Below, piece by piece: positions 13,146-26,065 of a DNA stretch of 64,000 nucleotides (its first letter is position 1; each line of letters opens with the position of its first letter). Below the pieces are notes generated by a model. The model was not told where the DNA came from. It saw nothing but the letters and a program-made list of their open reading frames with translations, and did not search any database. Source of the DNA: Heterodera schachtii (taxonomy: Eukaryota > Nematoda > Chromadorea > Rhabditida > Heteroderidae); contig SIJG01000056.1 of NCBI GenBank assembly GCA_023374025.1, positions 221,140 to 285,139 of the forward strand, in the 5' to 3' direction. A program made the position numbers and the translations under genes.

Positions 13146-14066
13146 TTGAGATATATATATAATAATGATATTCTCTTTTTGATGGAATAAATATTAAAGA
13201 AAAGAAATTATTTAATTAAATATCACGAAATAAAAATTATGAAGAAATTGTGTTATATGAATAATTTATATGAATATATTTATATTAATAAAAAATATTA
13301 TTTTAATATAATTAGCAGTAATATAAATAATATTAATTTAAAAATTTTCTTTGAATTAATTAAATATATGTCTCAATTACGCGATTAGTGTTTGAGAAAA
13401 TCAACGTTAAATTAAAAAATAATAATTGGTAATATTTATTAAACATTGGCAAATTTGTATATAAAATTATTTAATATAAAAAAAAGATTTTTAAAGGATA
13501 AAATATTCAGCAAGAATACGTTTTAACGAGACAAATTGAATCAAATAAATCTAAAATTTTATTTTACTAAAATAATTTTTAATATTTAGAAATCAATTAA
13601 TTTTTTATTCTGATTGAATTGAATTGAATGTTAAAAATTGCAGAAAAACAAATATAATCAGATTGATCAACTTGAGCATGAATGGAGAAATTGCTACAAG
13701 ATTGAAACTATTCTAGGGAAAGAAAATTTTCGAAACTTCTTTAAATATATCAAGCTAAAAAATTTTAATGAACAAAATTTAATTAATTCAAAACCAAAAT
13801 CTTAATTTCAATTAAATACAGCTTAATGAACTTATTTTCATTTTGAAAAAAAATAAAAATTCAAATAGCCCTTATTTAAAAAAAGTATTCAAATTTTAAT
13901 ATAATGTAAAGCTTCATGGAATCTGTTAGAATTAAGAAATGAAATATAAATGGTCAAATAAACGCCAAATATATTATGCAATAGATAATTTCAAATATTA
14001 AAATTTCTTGGCTAAATTTTTTGAAATTTCTAAATTAAAGTAATGACAACTGAATAAGTTTAATCC
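13146..14066. other. AT-rich gene-free sequence
   Basis: Only A/T-rich simple words are seen. There is no ORF, RNA gene or recognisable transposon end. Confidence 0.6.
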
Positions 14067-14495
14067 TAAAAGATTCATTATTTTTATTACAACAATTAGT
14101 TAGTCCACTAAAAATAGAAAATTTGTATCTTTTCATATTTTTTAGTGATATTGCTATTAAGATGTAAAAAACTTTTGTAGCATTCATTCTTAATGTTAAT
14201 AATTAACAAAATCAAAAGGTAATAGAAATATTTACATGATAAAATACTAAAAGATTGTTTACCAAGATCATTGCAAGAAACCCAAATTAAACTGATTTAA
14301 AATAAATAAATAAATATTCTTTAGAAAACTTGTAAAATTAAAAATTATTTAATGAATTATATCATTTAAATCCAATAAGACAAGCAAGAGATCAAAAAAA
14401 TAGGACAAGGTCGCCATGGATTTATAATACAAATTTTTATTTTTAAAATATTTCAATATAAAAAAGAATTTAAAAACTTTTAATTGATTCCTAAA
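14067..14495 (+). repeat. 430-bp direct repeat, left copy
   Basis: This stretch is repeated in the same orientation at 15,774-16,199 with only a few substitutions and one 2-bp deletion. The copies are about 1.7 kb apart. They could be long terminal repeats of a degraded retroelement or two copies of a dispersed repeat. No TG...CA ends and no coding region between them support the LTR reading. Confidence 0.8.
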
Positions 14496-15773
14496 AAATG
14501 CAATTACCATGGTATTTTGTTTTGCATTTGTGCAACAAAAATTCGAAATCGAATTTATAATTTAAGGAATTAAAAAAAGATTACAATTAATGAATAAACT
14601 TAATCAAAGAATATTTAGCAAATTATGAATAAATAAATTAAAAAATGATTAATTTGATTAACAATAAAACAATTGTATTAAAAAATAAATAAAAATAAAA
14701 ACAGGTATGAACCGAACTAAGAAATGAATGATGAGGGCAAGAAAAAAATTTAATTCAAAAATAAAAAATTGCAATTCATAATTATATATTTGTATACGTA
14801 TTTTGCAAGGATAAGCAAATAAATCTGAGCCTTTTATCCTAAAAAATATCGCACCAAAAAACATTTATATTCAAATTTATACAAAAAATTTGGCAACCCT
14901 AATGAATGGGGGTCCCTTATTTTTAACTTTAAAATTTTGGTTCAAAACCAGATTTAGGAAACTGATTTTGAGCCCAAGATAAAAAATAATAATTAGGGAT
15001 CTCATTCTTTAGGATTGCCAAATTTAATTTAAAACCACAAAATTTAGAGAAAATTTATTTTAAAAAATAATTTAAAATTCAAAAACGAGCTCTTTTTATA
15101 CAATTGGCCTTCAAATAATGCAGTTATTTAAGTGTAAATAAATCGTAATTAAACTTAATTAGTTGTAATAAAATAATACTTTTAATAATTTTTAGTATCT
15201 TTTGCAAATTTTAACATTCTTATGCATTTGATATTGTTGAACTTTAAAGATAAACCAAATGGCGTGGAAAAAATTAAATAAAAATACTTAATATTTTAAA
15301 ATAATATAGAATAAAAAATTTTGATTTAAATATGGAATCAAAAATAATTATATGTTGCTTTGAGATATTTCTGAATAAAATATATTTAACATTCATTTAA
15401 TTATTATTTTTAACTTTATTTTTCAACAATTATAAAATATTGTCAATGAAATAAAAAACATAAAATTAATGGAAAGAATAAAATAATTCATTAATAGAGA
15501 GAATAATAATAATTAAAAATGACTTAATTTTGCAAGAATATTTTTAAATTCAAATCGAAAAATTAAATGAAATAAATAAAATAATTATTTCCCGTTTTAA
15601 TTTAATGCCGAAAATATTAAAAAATTTTATGGGACCAATAGTGTATTTGTTAATAAAACTCAGAACACCAAAATAAACGTTCAATGTTAAAAAAATCATT
15701 GTCAAAATGGGTTTTTCTAATTAATTTATAGAAATATATTTTATATTTTCATATAAATTTCAAATATACACTA
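14496..15773. other. AT-rich sequence between direct repeats
   Basis: Apart from the 140-bp foldback at 14,886-15,025 I see no coding or RNA feature. A minus ORF at 14,658-14,864 is AT-rich and unlike any known protein. Confidence 0.5.
14886..15025. repeat. 140-bp foldback (MITE-like)
   Basis: An imperfect inverted repeat of about 60 bp per arm begins AAATTTGGCAACCCTAA and ends with the mirror of that sequence, with a short loop near 14,950. No target duplication was identified. The TTGGCAAC word also occurs near 35,090. Confidence 0.6.
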
Positions 15774-16199
15774 GATTCATTATTTTTATTACAACAATTA
15801 GTTAGTCCACTAAAAATAGAATTTGTATCTTTTCATATTTTTTAGTGATATTGCTATTAAGATGTAAAAAACTTTTGTAGCATTCATTCTTAATGTTAAT
15901 AATTAACAAAATCAAAAGGTAATAGAAATATTTACATGATAAAATACTAAAAGATTGTTTACCAAGATCATTGCAAGAAACCCAAATTAAACTGATTTAA
16001 AATAAATAAATAAATATTCTTTAGAATACTTGTAAAATTAAAAATTATTTAATGAATTATATCATTTAAACCCAATAAGACAAGCAAGAGATCAAAAGAA
16101 TAGAGCAAGGTCACCATGGATTTATAATACAAATTTTTATTTTTAAAATATTTCAATATAAAAAAGAATTTAAAAACTTTTAATTGACCCCTAAAATAA
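15774..16199 (+). repeat. 430-bp direct repeat, right copy
   Basis: This is the partner of 14,067-14,495 in the same orientation, with a small number of substitutions. Confidence 0.8.
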
Positions 16200-16495
16200 T
16201 AATATGTCAAACTCAAATAAAAGCTAAAAGGAGGAATATATTTATTCGAGAATATTAATAAAATTTATATTAAAAGAAAAATTTTTTCATTTTATTAAAA
16301 TTGCAAAAAAAATGGTATTTTATCATTTACTGATTTTTGTAAATCATGTCATGTTAAGGAATTAATTTCATTTTAAGCCATCAATCCAAATCATATTTTC
16401 TTAAGGAAAAAATTTATTAATAAATTTCATTTTTATCAAATAAATAATTCAACTAAATAATTATTTATTTAACACAAAGAAAGCGACCAACTCGG

Positions 16496-17106
16496 TAGGG
16501 ATGTGCGAGAAATGATTTTTACCGGGAACCGAGAAACGAGACCGAGACCGAGAAATGACCCCGAGATGAGACCCCAAAAACCCGAGAAATTTCTCGACTC
16601 GCGGGAATCGAGAACCGAGAAATCTAAAAAATTTTAGCTGTTTTCACCAAAAAATTACTATTTTTTACCATTTTGGTCAATCGGCCAATTTTGCGAGGGA
16701 CTTTCAACACCGAATTTTTTGCTTTTCAAAACCGCTTTTTTGCGGTGCTCTTTTTCCTTAATTCTTTTGCGGAAGGATGGTGCCGTAGGCGCCGCAGGGA
16801 AAATTTTTTGGCAATTTAAGTGTGATTCATTAACAGATTTGTCTAAAATTGACCAATTTTTTGTTTTTAAGCCAGCTTTTAAGAAAATTCACCGGCGGCG
16901 CCGACAGGCGCCAGCGGTAAAAAATTGGATTTTTTGTGAGATTTAATTTTTCCTCGTTTCTCCCTTTACCGGCGACCCACTCCCCGAAAGGGTCATCCTT
17001 AACAGTGTAAAAATTTCTCGTTTTCCGAGACTAAAAACCCGAGACCGGGAAGCGAAAAACCCGAGAAATTTCCCGAGTCGGGAACCGAGACTCTCGCACA
17101 TCCCTA
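16496..17106. mobile_element. hAT-like MITE, 611 bp (TAGGGATG ends)
   Basis: The terminal inverted repeats are TAGGGATGTGCGAGA and its complement. The element is flanked by a perfect 8-bp direct duplication, CAACTCGG, at 16,488-16,495 and 17,107-17,114. The size of the duplication fits the hAT superfamily. The interior is rich in CCGAGA/GAACCGAG words, has no transposase, and carries two copies (opposite orientations, near 16,774-16,800 and 16,890-16,920) of the GC-rich hairpin module seen in other elements here. Confidence 0.85.
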
Positions 17107-17114
17107 CAACTCGG

Positions 17115-18648
17115 TCTCGAATTGACATTAGTAATTTTTAAAATTATTTTATGACAGTAATATTTAATCTTAATTTCTTGCCACAAATTAAAAATTATAT
17201 AAAAAAATAATTCATTCACACTTATTAAGTAATAAAAATAATAAAATAAATATATAAAATTTTATAATTTTTTTAATTATCCCCAAATTGGCCATAAATT
17301 TTAATAAATCTGAATGAAAGCAATATAATAAAATTTAATTTATATATTTAGCGCGTAAGAAAACAGTAAAAAAAATTCCAATTTATTATTCCATTAATAA
17401 TAAATTTAATACAGCAAAACTCGTATATAACATATAAATTTTCAAATAAAATGAACACTAAATTAGTTCGTACTATTATTATTTTAATGTACGAAAAACT
17501 ACACGAATTAAGAATTTGCATACAAGATTGAAAATATTAAAGAGAAATGTATTTTTGATGCTTAATTTAAATAAGTGAAATTAAAAATAATAAAATATTT
17601 TAAAAAGGTTAATTATTCTAAAAATAAATAATAGATATCAAAAGTAATTAATTGATCAAATTTTGTATATTTTTTATTTGTGGGAATTATTTTGACCTAA
17701 ACGAATTAAATTATATAATAACATTAAATCTTTAGGATTTTTTACCAAATTACTTGAGATAATTATTTTTCTTTGGGACAAAATTCCTTATAAAAGTTGT
17801 GGTTATTTTTTTATTTAACTTAAATTGAAATAAAAACCCACCATATTGCTAAAATTTGTTAATCGAGATAAATTTAAAGAAAAGTTTATTAAAATAATTG
17901 AAAAGACAACTTTAAATACTTTTATAATTCTTTAATTTTTTTAAATGTTTTTTAATAAAAATTAATTCAAATATTGAAATAATAAGAGTCATAAATAAAA
18001 GGTGAATCAAATAAAAATGTAACTTTAAATTCTTGCATAAAAAGAATAAACTAAATGACCAAACAAACGGAATATTCGAAGAGCAGTGTTTTTTTTTTGC
18101 AAGATTAAAAATTCAAAATATTTGGAGTTAAACCAGCTATACATGAGGCTAAAATTAAGCGAGAAAATAATAAATAAAATTATTAAAAGAATAGAAAATT
18201 ATAAACAAAAAATATAAATTTTGAAAAATTATAGGTTCACAAAAAAATATTACAAAAAATTGAATAATTTTATTTAAATTAACTTAACTATTAAATATGC
18301 GATTTAATTAATAACAAATTAATTATCAATAAACAATTGTAACAAAAGGTTGTCATTAATGTGGCCAATATTAAACTTGAAATAATAAATAAATTATTAA
18401 AATAGCAGAAAAATTAAAAAATATTTTTAATAATCATTGATAAAAAAATAAAACAGAAACTAATATTTAATTTGTTGTTTTGGATTTTTGGGTTAAATTT
18501 TGAAAATTTGAGCGGAATTTTGTGGGTCGGCGGAACGATAAAAATTAATTTCCTAAATCTTATTTATTTTTTCTAGAAATGAATTTTGGTTTAAAAATTG
18601 TACTTATTCAAAATTTTAAAATATTATTAATACTAAAGAAAATAATAT
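17115..18648. other. AT-rich gene-free sequence
   Basis: No supported coding region, RNA gene or transposon end is visible. Confidence 0.6.
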
Positions 18649-18656
18649 TTAAAGAA

Positions 18657-19214
18657 GGTGCTAGGTCGATGCGAAAAAAACTCAGTGATCGATTGGTCAT
18701 TTTCCTGAAGCCGATCGCACCACTTTTGGGGCACCAAAAGTGCCTTATCCGGAACCCGGACCGGCCCGGTTAAGAACAATTTTTGGTTCAGTTTTTCAAG
18801 GGCTATCTCCCAGGCCGGTTCCGGTTCTTGATCCATTCACTTGGATCCCATCATGGGTCGGTCACATCTGCCGGAGGACACTCAGCCTCGCGCCCGACCC
18901 TGTCGATGGCCAACCCAAGCAAAGCGTGCCGGTACCAGCGGCTTTTTTGTACAACTCGATGAGCTCTACAAAATGGTATCAATGGCATCAGGGTATGTCT
19001 ACTACAAATGGAGAAAATTGGCGAGAAGTGATGTGAAAAATTGAAAAATTAAAAGATTTGAAAATGACTTGCGTCCCGCCGTACATTAGTAGTGTTAACC
19101 GGACGGCACCGTGTTTTGTGAATTGAATAATTAAATTTATTTATTAAATTTATCAATCACTGAGTTTTTTGTGGAACGCCCACACTGAGCTTTTTTGTGG
19201 AACGACCTAGCACC
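18657..19214. mobile_element. hAT-like MITE, 558 bp (GGTGCTAGGTCG ends)
   Basis: The ends are GGTGCTAGGTCG and its complement. The inverted similarity continues inward through an A-run and CTCAGTGAT. The flanks are TTAAAGAA (18,649-18,656) and TTAAAAAA (19,215-19,222), an 8-bp duplication with one mismatch. The GC-rich interior (18,660-19,100) gives overlapping short ORFs without recognisable domains. No transposase is present. Confidence 0.7.
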
Positions 19215-19222
19215 TTAAAAAA

Positions 19223-20920
19223 ATTTATTTTAAAATTTTCGTAAAATCTTGCTAACTCATTCTTGAAAATATAATTTTATAATAAACTATAAAAATAATA
19301 AGCATATAAAAATTCAAATCATTTAATGAAGTTATTAAATATTAAATATAAAAAAATAAAGTTTTAAATAAATAAAAGAAGAAAACTTTAAAAATAAAAA
19401 TTATACAGTTAATTAATTTAATCATTTGTTTGAATTTATTGGTGGTTTAAGAGCACGGAAATTACAACGAAACAATGCGAATAAAATATTAAAAATTAAA
19501 TCTCAAAACACCAATTCATATACTCTCGCAATATTTTAAAGAAATGATGATTTTATTAAATAAAATTCTCTTTTCGAAAATTTGTTTGATTGAGAGCTAT
19601 ATAAAAGGATTATACCAAAATATAAATTTAAATTATTAAATCAATTATTTCTTAATCAAAAAAAAAAATTAACTTTTCTTTTTATAAAATATTTTGTTTT
19701 TATTTTCTTGAGCAAAGTAAATTAACATTTAAAATTTAAGCAATAAGAATCATATTCATTAATGGAAATGTTCAAATAAGATGTTTATCAAAATTTTATT
19801 TATTTAAAAAAATCTAATCCGTTAAAATTTGAACATTATTGGAAACTTTTTTAAAATTAAAACTCCAATTAAATAAATCTTTTTTCATATAATTATTCAA
19901 ATATTCAAATTTCTTCATTATGTTTTATTTCAAAAATATTTTATTTAATATTTATTTCACAATTCTCTTTATTATTATTAAACATTCGAATAATTAAAGG
20001 TAATATTTTTTTTATTAAAAAATTTAAATAGAATTATGTCCCATATTTTAAAAATTAATTCAAAATACAAGAAGTTTTATTTTTAAATTTTCTGCTAATT
20101 GACAAAGGTGAGCGAATTCAAAATATATTCAATTTGATAAAAATTAACTTTTTTTATGAAAATTTATTACATAATAGATTTTTTTAATTGGGTTTAATTT
20201 AAGAAACTTAAAAAACATTTTAATTTAATTTATAATAAGATTTAAAAAAAGCCTAAAAAAATAAAATTTTGAATTTAAATTGGTAAATCTTTTTATAATA
20301 ATTTTTGATTGTTTTTAAATTAGTTCCGTAATATTTGAATATTATTAATTTAAAATTAAAATTTATTTAGCCATCTGTTCAATTTTATTTTTTTAATATT
20401 TATTAATTCAGTTATTATTTACTTATCGGATAATAATATAGATTTTTATGTAAAAATAGAAAATCAATTTTAAATAAAGAAAGATTTTCAAAATTTTTAT
20501 TTCTTAAATTTTGTAATATTTTCGAATATCTATAAATAACATTTTAATTGAAGAGATTAATAAAACAAAAAAAATAATAATATATAAATATTATGAAAAA
20601 ATTTATCTTTTCACAAATTTGTTTTAATAAATAATGCTTTATTTTTATAGATAATTTTCAATTTCAACATTGGTCAAAATAAAACATAGATAAAGGTAAA
20701 AAATTTTGATGATATTTTACTAAGCCATTTCATAATTTTTTTTTAATTAAAAATTTAGGTTTTGTTTAAAGTCAAAATGAATTGTAACCATTGTTGTTTA
20801 AAACAAAAATTTATCAAATTAATAATATTCAAACATTTACATAATATTTTAAGATTTGTTAGCTTTTTTTCAATATTCTATAATAATTTTCTTTCCCTAT
20901 TTTTAAAATTGTCGGAACCG
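19223..20920. other. AT-rich gene-free sequence
   Basis: Only long A/T runs are present. The plus ORF at 20,762-20,944 has no recognisable domain and is probably chance. Confidence 0.6.
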
Positions 20921-21250
20921 GATTCCGGATTGGTAAAAATTTAAAACTTCACATGTTAATTTGTGAAAAAATACGCAAAATTCCATTTATTATATATAGA
21001 AATTCAATGTACCAGAAAATGTAAACGTCGAAAAGACAATGTCGCCGAAAAATTTTTTTTTTAATTTCCAAGAAAAAAATTTTAAAAAGTTTATTTTAAA
21101 GCTTTTTTTTTAGAACCTAGGCTTTATTGAAAAATTTTTTTGCTGTATTCCACAAAATTGCGGCGCCTTTTTTCTAAAAAAAAATACATTTCGGAGGACC
21201 GGCGGCGCCGACATGCGCAGCCGGGGGAAAAATTTTAAATCTATAAGTTG
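20920..21250. repeat. fragment with GC-rich hairpin module
   Basis: The sequence around 21,185-21,220 contains CCGGCGGCGCCGACATGCGC, a relative of the hairpin module found inside the elements at 16,496, 26,066 and 60,783. It has similar poly-T/poly-A flanks. No flanking TIR pair or target duplication could be identified, so this is probably a truncated element. Confidence 0.45.
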
Positions 21251-24200
21251 CCCAAAATAAAATTATTTATGGAAATTGAATAATCTATTAAATATACAAT
21301 ATAAAGACAATAATAATTAAATAAATATAATTTAGCAAATGTCCCATGGTATTTTTGTTTCAATAATTTAATGAAAATTTAATTAATTTATTAATATAAA
21401 ATACAAGAATGAGAAAATGCACCATTTACAACAATAACGAACTCCAAAATATATATTAATCATGAAAATGAAATTTTTAATGAATAAAATATCAAATCAA
21501 AATAATATTTTTAAAGCAGGAATTGTAATAATCTTCTTATATTATTTTTAAATATTTTGAAACAGAAGTGTGTATGAAACATGTCATGCTGTAATCGCAG
21601 AAAAAAGATCCCATTGGGAGGCGACCCTGATTTCTTTAAGTTTTAATTCAAAATATTTTAATTTAATATTTAGATTATTATCAATAAATAATTTTTTTAA
21701 TTAAAATAATTTAATTAATTAAATTTTTGGTCAAAACTTATTTTTTAATTTTTGAATAATTATTTTCACTGTATTTTGTAGTATAATTAAATATAAGAAA
21801 CTTTAAAAAAATATATATATATATTATTATTATTAAATTTTTTTTATATTTTTTGGATTGTTTATCAGTAGAAAATCGGTAGGAATTTCGTATTCGACCA
21901 TTAGCAAGAACATTTGATTATACTGGCTTTTATTTAAGCATTGTTTTATTGTCCAATTCATCATATTATAGAGTTTTCCATTTATAAATTGTATTATTTA
22001 TCATTTTTCTTTATAATTAAAACTGCTATTCATTCAGCGTTTTTCATCTGAGAATTTGTTGGAATTTAAGTTTTTTATACACAATTTCAAAAAAATAAAT
22101 GAAATTAAATCATTATAAAAAAGAGAAAAAGCCTTTCCCAAGGGCCAACGGGTGCAATGTGTCAAAAAGCATTAAGGACAGCCGAATAATTTAAATATTT
22201 TGACAGCACAAATAATGGTTTCAAATTTAATTTTGGAGATTAACAGCCTTTTTCTTTCTTAATGATTTACACGTCATCCTAATATTCAATTTGCTCAGAC
22301 TAATAGCAATTGAACACGATATAAATTATACCAGCTGGGAAGCTCCTGTCAATCTTTGATCATTTTGGATCGCATTTAACACAAAAAGTTTGTAAATTAA
22401 AATATATTTAAAGATATACGAACTTTTTTGCCTTTCCCCACAAAAAAATGTCATTCATTAGTAATGTGAAAATCTTTCACTCCAAAAAGTTGAAAGCGAA
22501 ATCAAACCCTGCTGGAAACTGGAAGTCGTCATAAATCGAAAATTTTTGAAAAAATAAAAATATAATAAAATGTTAATAGTTCATTGATTTTCATGAAATT
22601 ATTCTAATGCAATTTGTTAACAGATTTTGAGCAAATTTTTTCAAGAAAATATGCATTTTTAGGGTCGGGCGGTTTTATTTTTTTATAAGTTGCCCTAAAT
22701 AAAAATGTTTTGAGAAAATATTTTGGGCTTCTCTCGCCATAACTAACGCATAGAAAAATATGATTTAAAATTCCGGGCTCTGTTCTATAAACAAATCTTG
22801 TCTCTGTATGTTTTTTTCCTTTCTCGAATACTATCCCCTGAGTTGGTTCAACTCATTCAATCCGCTCTCCTTTCTTCAGAACAATAATTAATGACTCTGA
22901 TATTAAAAAGTATTATAAAGTCATTCTTGTTTTGACTTGTGGTCCTAACAATGATTCCACATGTTAATAGAAAAAAGGGGATCTTCATCAATTACCAAAA
23001 CCCAAGTACTATTTAATGAAGTAGTATTATGAAACTTTCCAAAATACAAAAATTTTAGGCATTTGCCTAAAAATGGAAGCCCTAATATTAAATTAGCTTT
23101 ATCGGTCCTTTCAGCCATTTTAGCGGTATTACCCAAAATGGTATTATGATAAAAGTGTGTTTTAAATTTTTTAATAAATTTAGAGTAATAAAAGACCCAT
23201 AAATTTTATTGTAATAGTTCATAAAAAAACAAAATAAGCAAATGATTAAAAAACTACCACAACAAATTGAAAGTGAATAGTATGAATAAAAGGTTAAAAG
23301 AAATTAAAATATATCCATAACGAATAAATGATGTAATAAATTTATTTTTATAGCCCGAAATTTTATTAAATATTTACTAAATTATCTAAATATAACAAGG
23401 AAGTGTTTAAATGATATTAATTAAATTTTCTAATTAATACAAAAACAATTTAAAAAATTTAAAAAAGCTAGCCACCGAATGACACCATTACAGTCGTTTT
23501 GACTAAGAAACAAAAGAGAATATTAATATCACATTATTTTTAATCAAAATAAAAATTTATATACCAAATTAAAATTAAAAATCTTTATCATTATCTAAGT
23601 AATTTAAAAGTTAAAGCTCCTAATAATATAAAAAATTTAGATAATAATAAAACGAAGCTCGTTTTGATGAGACAAATTTTGGCGAAAGTTTATATAAATT
23701 CTTAGCAAAAATTTTTAAAATCTGTTATTAAATAAAATTCGCATTTCGAAAATTTGTTTGATTAATTTGAAAAGTTGGCTTATGAATTCGTGAGAGCTCC
23801 CAAGGCACTAAAGGACATATTTCATTTTTGAATAAATAAAATCCAATTATCACTGAAATTAAATTCCAAAGAATGTGTTGAGAGTAATATAAATGAAATA
23901 CAAAAATATAATTAGGTAAAAAAAATAGATACATTTACATCAATATTCATTGAATCTTAAGATTTTAGAAAGAACGGCAATATTAAAAAGAATAAAAACA
24001 CGCAATACAAAGAGGTAAATATTGAATTATATTAAAAATTAAAATAAAAATCAAAAAATTAAAACAACAAAAAATTAATTAAAATCAATAAATCATTTTT
24101 ACATTAGTTTTTATAATATTTAAATAAATTAATAAATTTAATTCTAAATACTTGGAAAATTAATATCAATGAATAATAAGCGAAAGCTTGAAAAAAGCAA

Positions 24201-24600
24201 CACTATTGTACTTGTTCACCAATATTCATGATAAATAAATTGGAATTTCTACTATAAATATCAATATTTTTAAATTTTAATGCCAATTTGAAAATATTTT
24301 CTTATATAAATATTCTAATAAAAAATATAAATCCTAATTATATCCACTTTTTTATATTTTCTCCAATGTGTAAATTAACGATCAACAAAAAGCATTTTTA
24401 AAAGATTAATTGTTTTAATAATTTTCTTAAATTCAATTATTAAAGATGAAATAAAATTATACACTTAATCATATAATATTCAATTTTAATTGAGCAGTTA
24501 AAACATTGGTATACATGTACATCATTGGTCATGAGAATAAATCAGCAAAAAATAAAATATTAAAATTCATTAATCATTACTACTATATTTAAGTAAAATA
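21250..24600. other. AT-rich sequence with scattered repeat fragments
   Basis: Mostly gene-free. Positions 22,130-22,950 are less simple in composition, but no gene can be built there. The minus ORF at 22,945-23,136 contains LILGLPFLGK, which loosely resembles the hydrophobic ILG.pFL segment of retroelement proteases. This is too weak to call. Positions 23,140-23,260 match 2,165-2,285. Confidence 0.45.
23140..23260 (+). repeat. dispersed AT-rich repeat (also at 2165-2285)
   Basis: About 110 bp containing AAAAGTGTGTTTTAAATT and ATTGTAATAGTTCATAAAAA is shared in the same orientation with 2,165-2,285, with few differences. It is a family of unknown type. Confidence 0.6.
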
Positions 24601-24848
24601 ATAAAAAAATGAAGGCCGACAGAACTTAAATTACAACTTAGTTCGCCCAGCAGATCTTTTGAATGATACCAAATTTGTCAGGTTTCGATCGATCGATCGT
24701 TTGATTGTTTGACACACACTCAAATCTTCGCGAGAATTAATTTTCATTTGTATTATTATTCACACATTTTTAACGCTTAATTTCAAAAATTGAGAAAATT
24801 TTAAAAAATGGAAAATTTATAAAATTTTAATGTTTAACTAATTAATTA

Positions 24849-25057
24849 CCTACCGTATCCGCCCTATAGCACTGATGTGGCACCAAGTGCATATCACTTG
24901 TTTAGGTCGTTCTAATACGCTTGCAGGCGCAACACTCAAAAATACCGTGGCACTCCATAATTGTCTTGACGAATTCTTTGCATCAAACCACCTTTTTTTC
25001 AAAAGAGGAATAGAAAAATTTGCTGAAAGTTGGGGGAAGGGGGAGACTTATACATAA
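24849..25057 (+). pseudogene. mariner-family transposase fragment (degenerate)
   Basis: One frame reads YPPYSTDVAPSAYHLFRSF and then meets a stop. This is the conserved block around the last catalytic aspartate of mariner transposases (consensus HPPYSPDLAPSDYHLF). After a frame change the sequence reads LDEFFASNHLFFKRGIEKFA, matching the C-terminal mariner block in which a short helix is followed by FY..GI.KL..RW. The N-terminal DNA-binding region is absent. It is a dead, 5'-truncated and frameshifted relic, and no intact inverted repeats were found around it. Confidence 0.8.
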
Positions 25058-25622
25058 AATATTTAACTCAAAAATACGAAAACAAAAATTTATTATTATT
25101 ATTTTAAGAAAAATTGTAATTATATAAGAAAAATTATTGCTGTATTTTTATAGTTTCAATAAAAGAATAAAAAGAAACAGTAATCAAAAATAAATGCTAA
25201 ATTCATTCTCTAAGGGATATTATTTCTATGTGTTATCAGTTTAATTAAATAAAATTCAACAATTTGGTTATTAATTTCATACGGTTTTTGTTTTTATTCA
25301 TTTTCTGTGAAACAACGAATTCCTCAATATTATTATTATAAGAAAAATTAAGAAAAATTAGATTAATTTTTATAGTTACAATGAAAATAATAAAAGAAAC
25401 AGTAATCAAAAATAAATGCAAAAAAAACAAATAAGTTCCTTTATAAAGAAGGGGATAACAAAAAAAAAAAACGGTAAATAATTATTTATTTAAAATAAAA
25501 ACAAAATTTTGAACAATAAACTTTTAATTTTTTTAATTTTGAAATTTATTCCAAAATCAGGAAATAATTAATTAACTCAACTTTTTTCATAAAAGAATTA
25601 TTAGAATGATTGATATGAATAA
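25058..25622. other. AT-rich gene-free sequence
   Basis: No supported coding or RNA feature. A short direct repeat (AATAAAAGAAACAGTAATCAAAAA, only partly matching) recurs at about 25,160 and 25,395. Confidence 0.5.
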
Positions 25623-26065
25623 TTGATAATTAGGGATCATTTTTTTATGTAAATACATGTTTTTTTCCTGGATTCTCCATGCTCTAATTAGTAGGAAAAA
25701 CACTTTTTTTTTTGTGTTTGCGAACAAAAGTTGGGACTTTTATTTACATATTTTTACATATTTTCGGATTTTTCTACATATTACATATGTACATATTTTT
25801 ATACATATTTTGGACTTTTTCGCATTTTTTCGTACATATTTTGCAATTTTTGAGAATTTTTAGGGAATTTTTTTATGAAATACCCCCAAAAATATCCAAA
25901 ATTTCGCAATTTTTTTCAAAAATTTTGAGAATTTATAGAAATTTTTTGCGAAAAGTAAAAAATTTTTTTTGAAAATGTGCCCCAAAAAAATAGTTTTTTT
26001 TTCAAAAATGGGATATTAATAAATTAATTTTTAAATTACTAAAAGATAATTCTAAGCCTATTTAG

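Noticed and set aside
14067..16199. LTR retrotransposon bounded by the 430-bp direct repeats
   Set aside because: No TG..CA ends, primer-binding site, polypurine tract or coding region between the repeats.
18841..19044. LDELYK peptide resembling the C-terminus of green fluorescent protein
   Set aside because: The match is only six residues, inside a MITE interior with no surrounding similarity. It is chance, not vector sequence.
22945..23136. Retroelement protease fragment (LILGLPFL)
   Set aside because: Only one short hydrophobic motif resembles the family. No catalytic Asp-Thr/Ser-Gly is seen.
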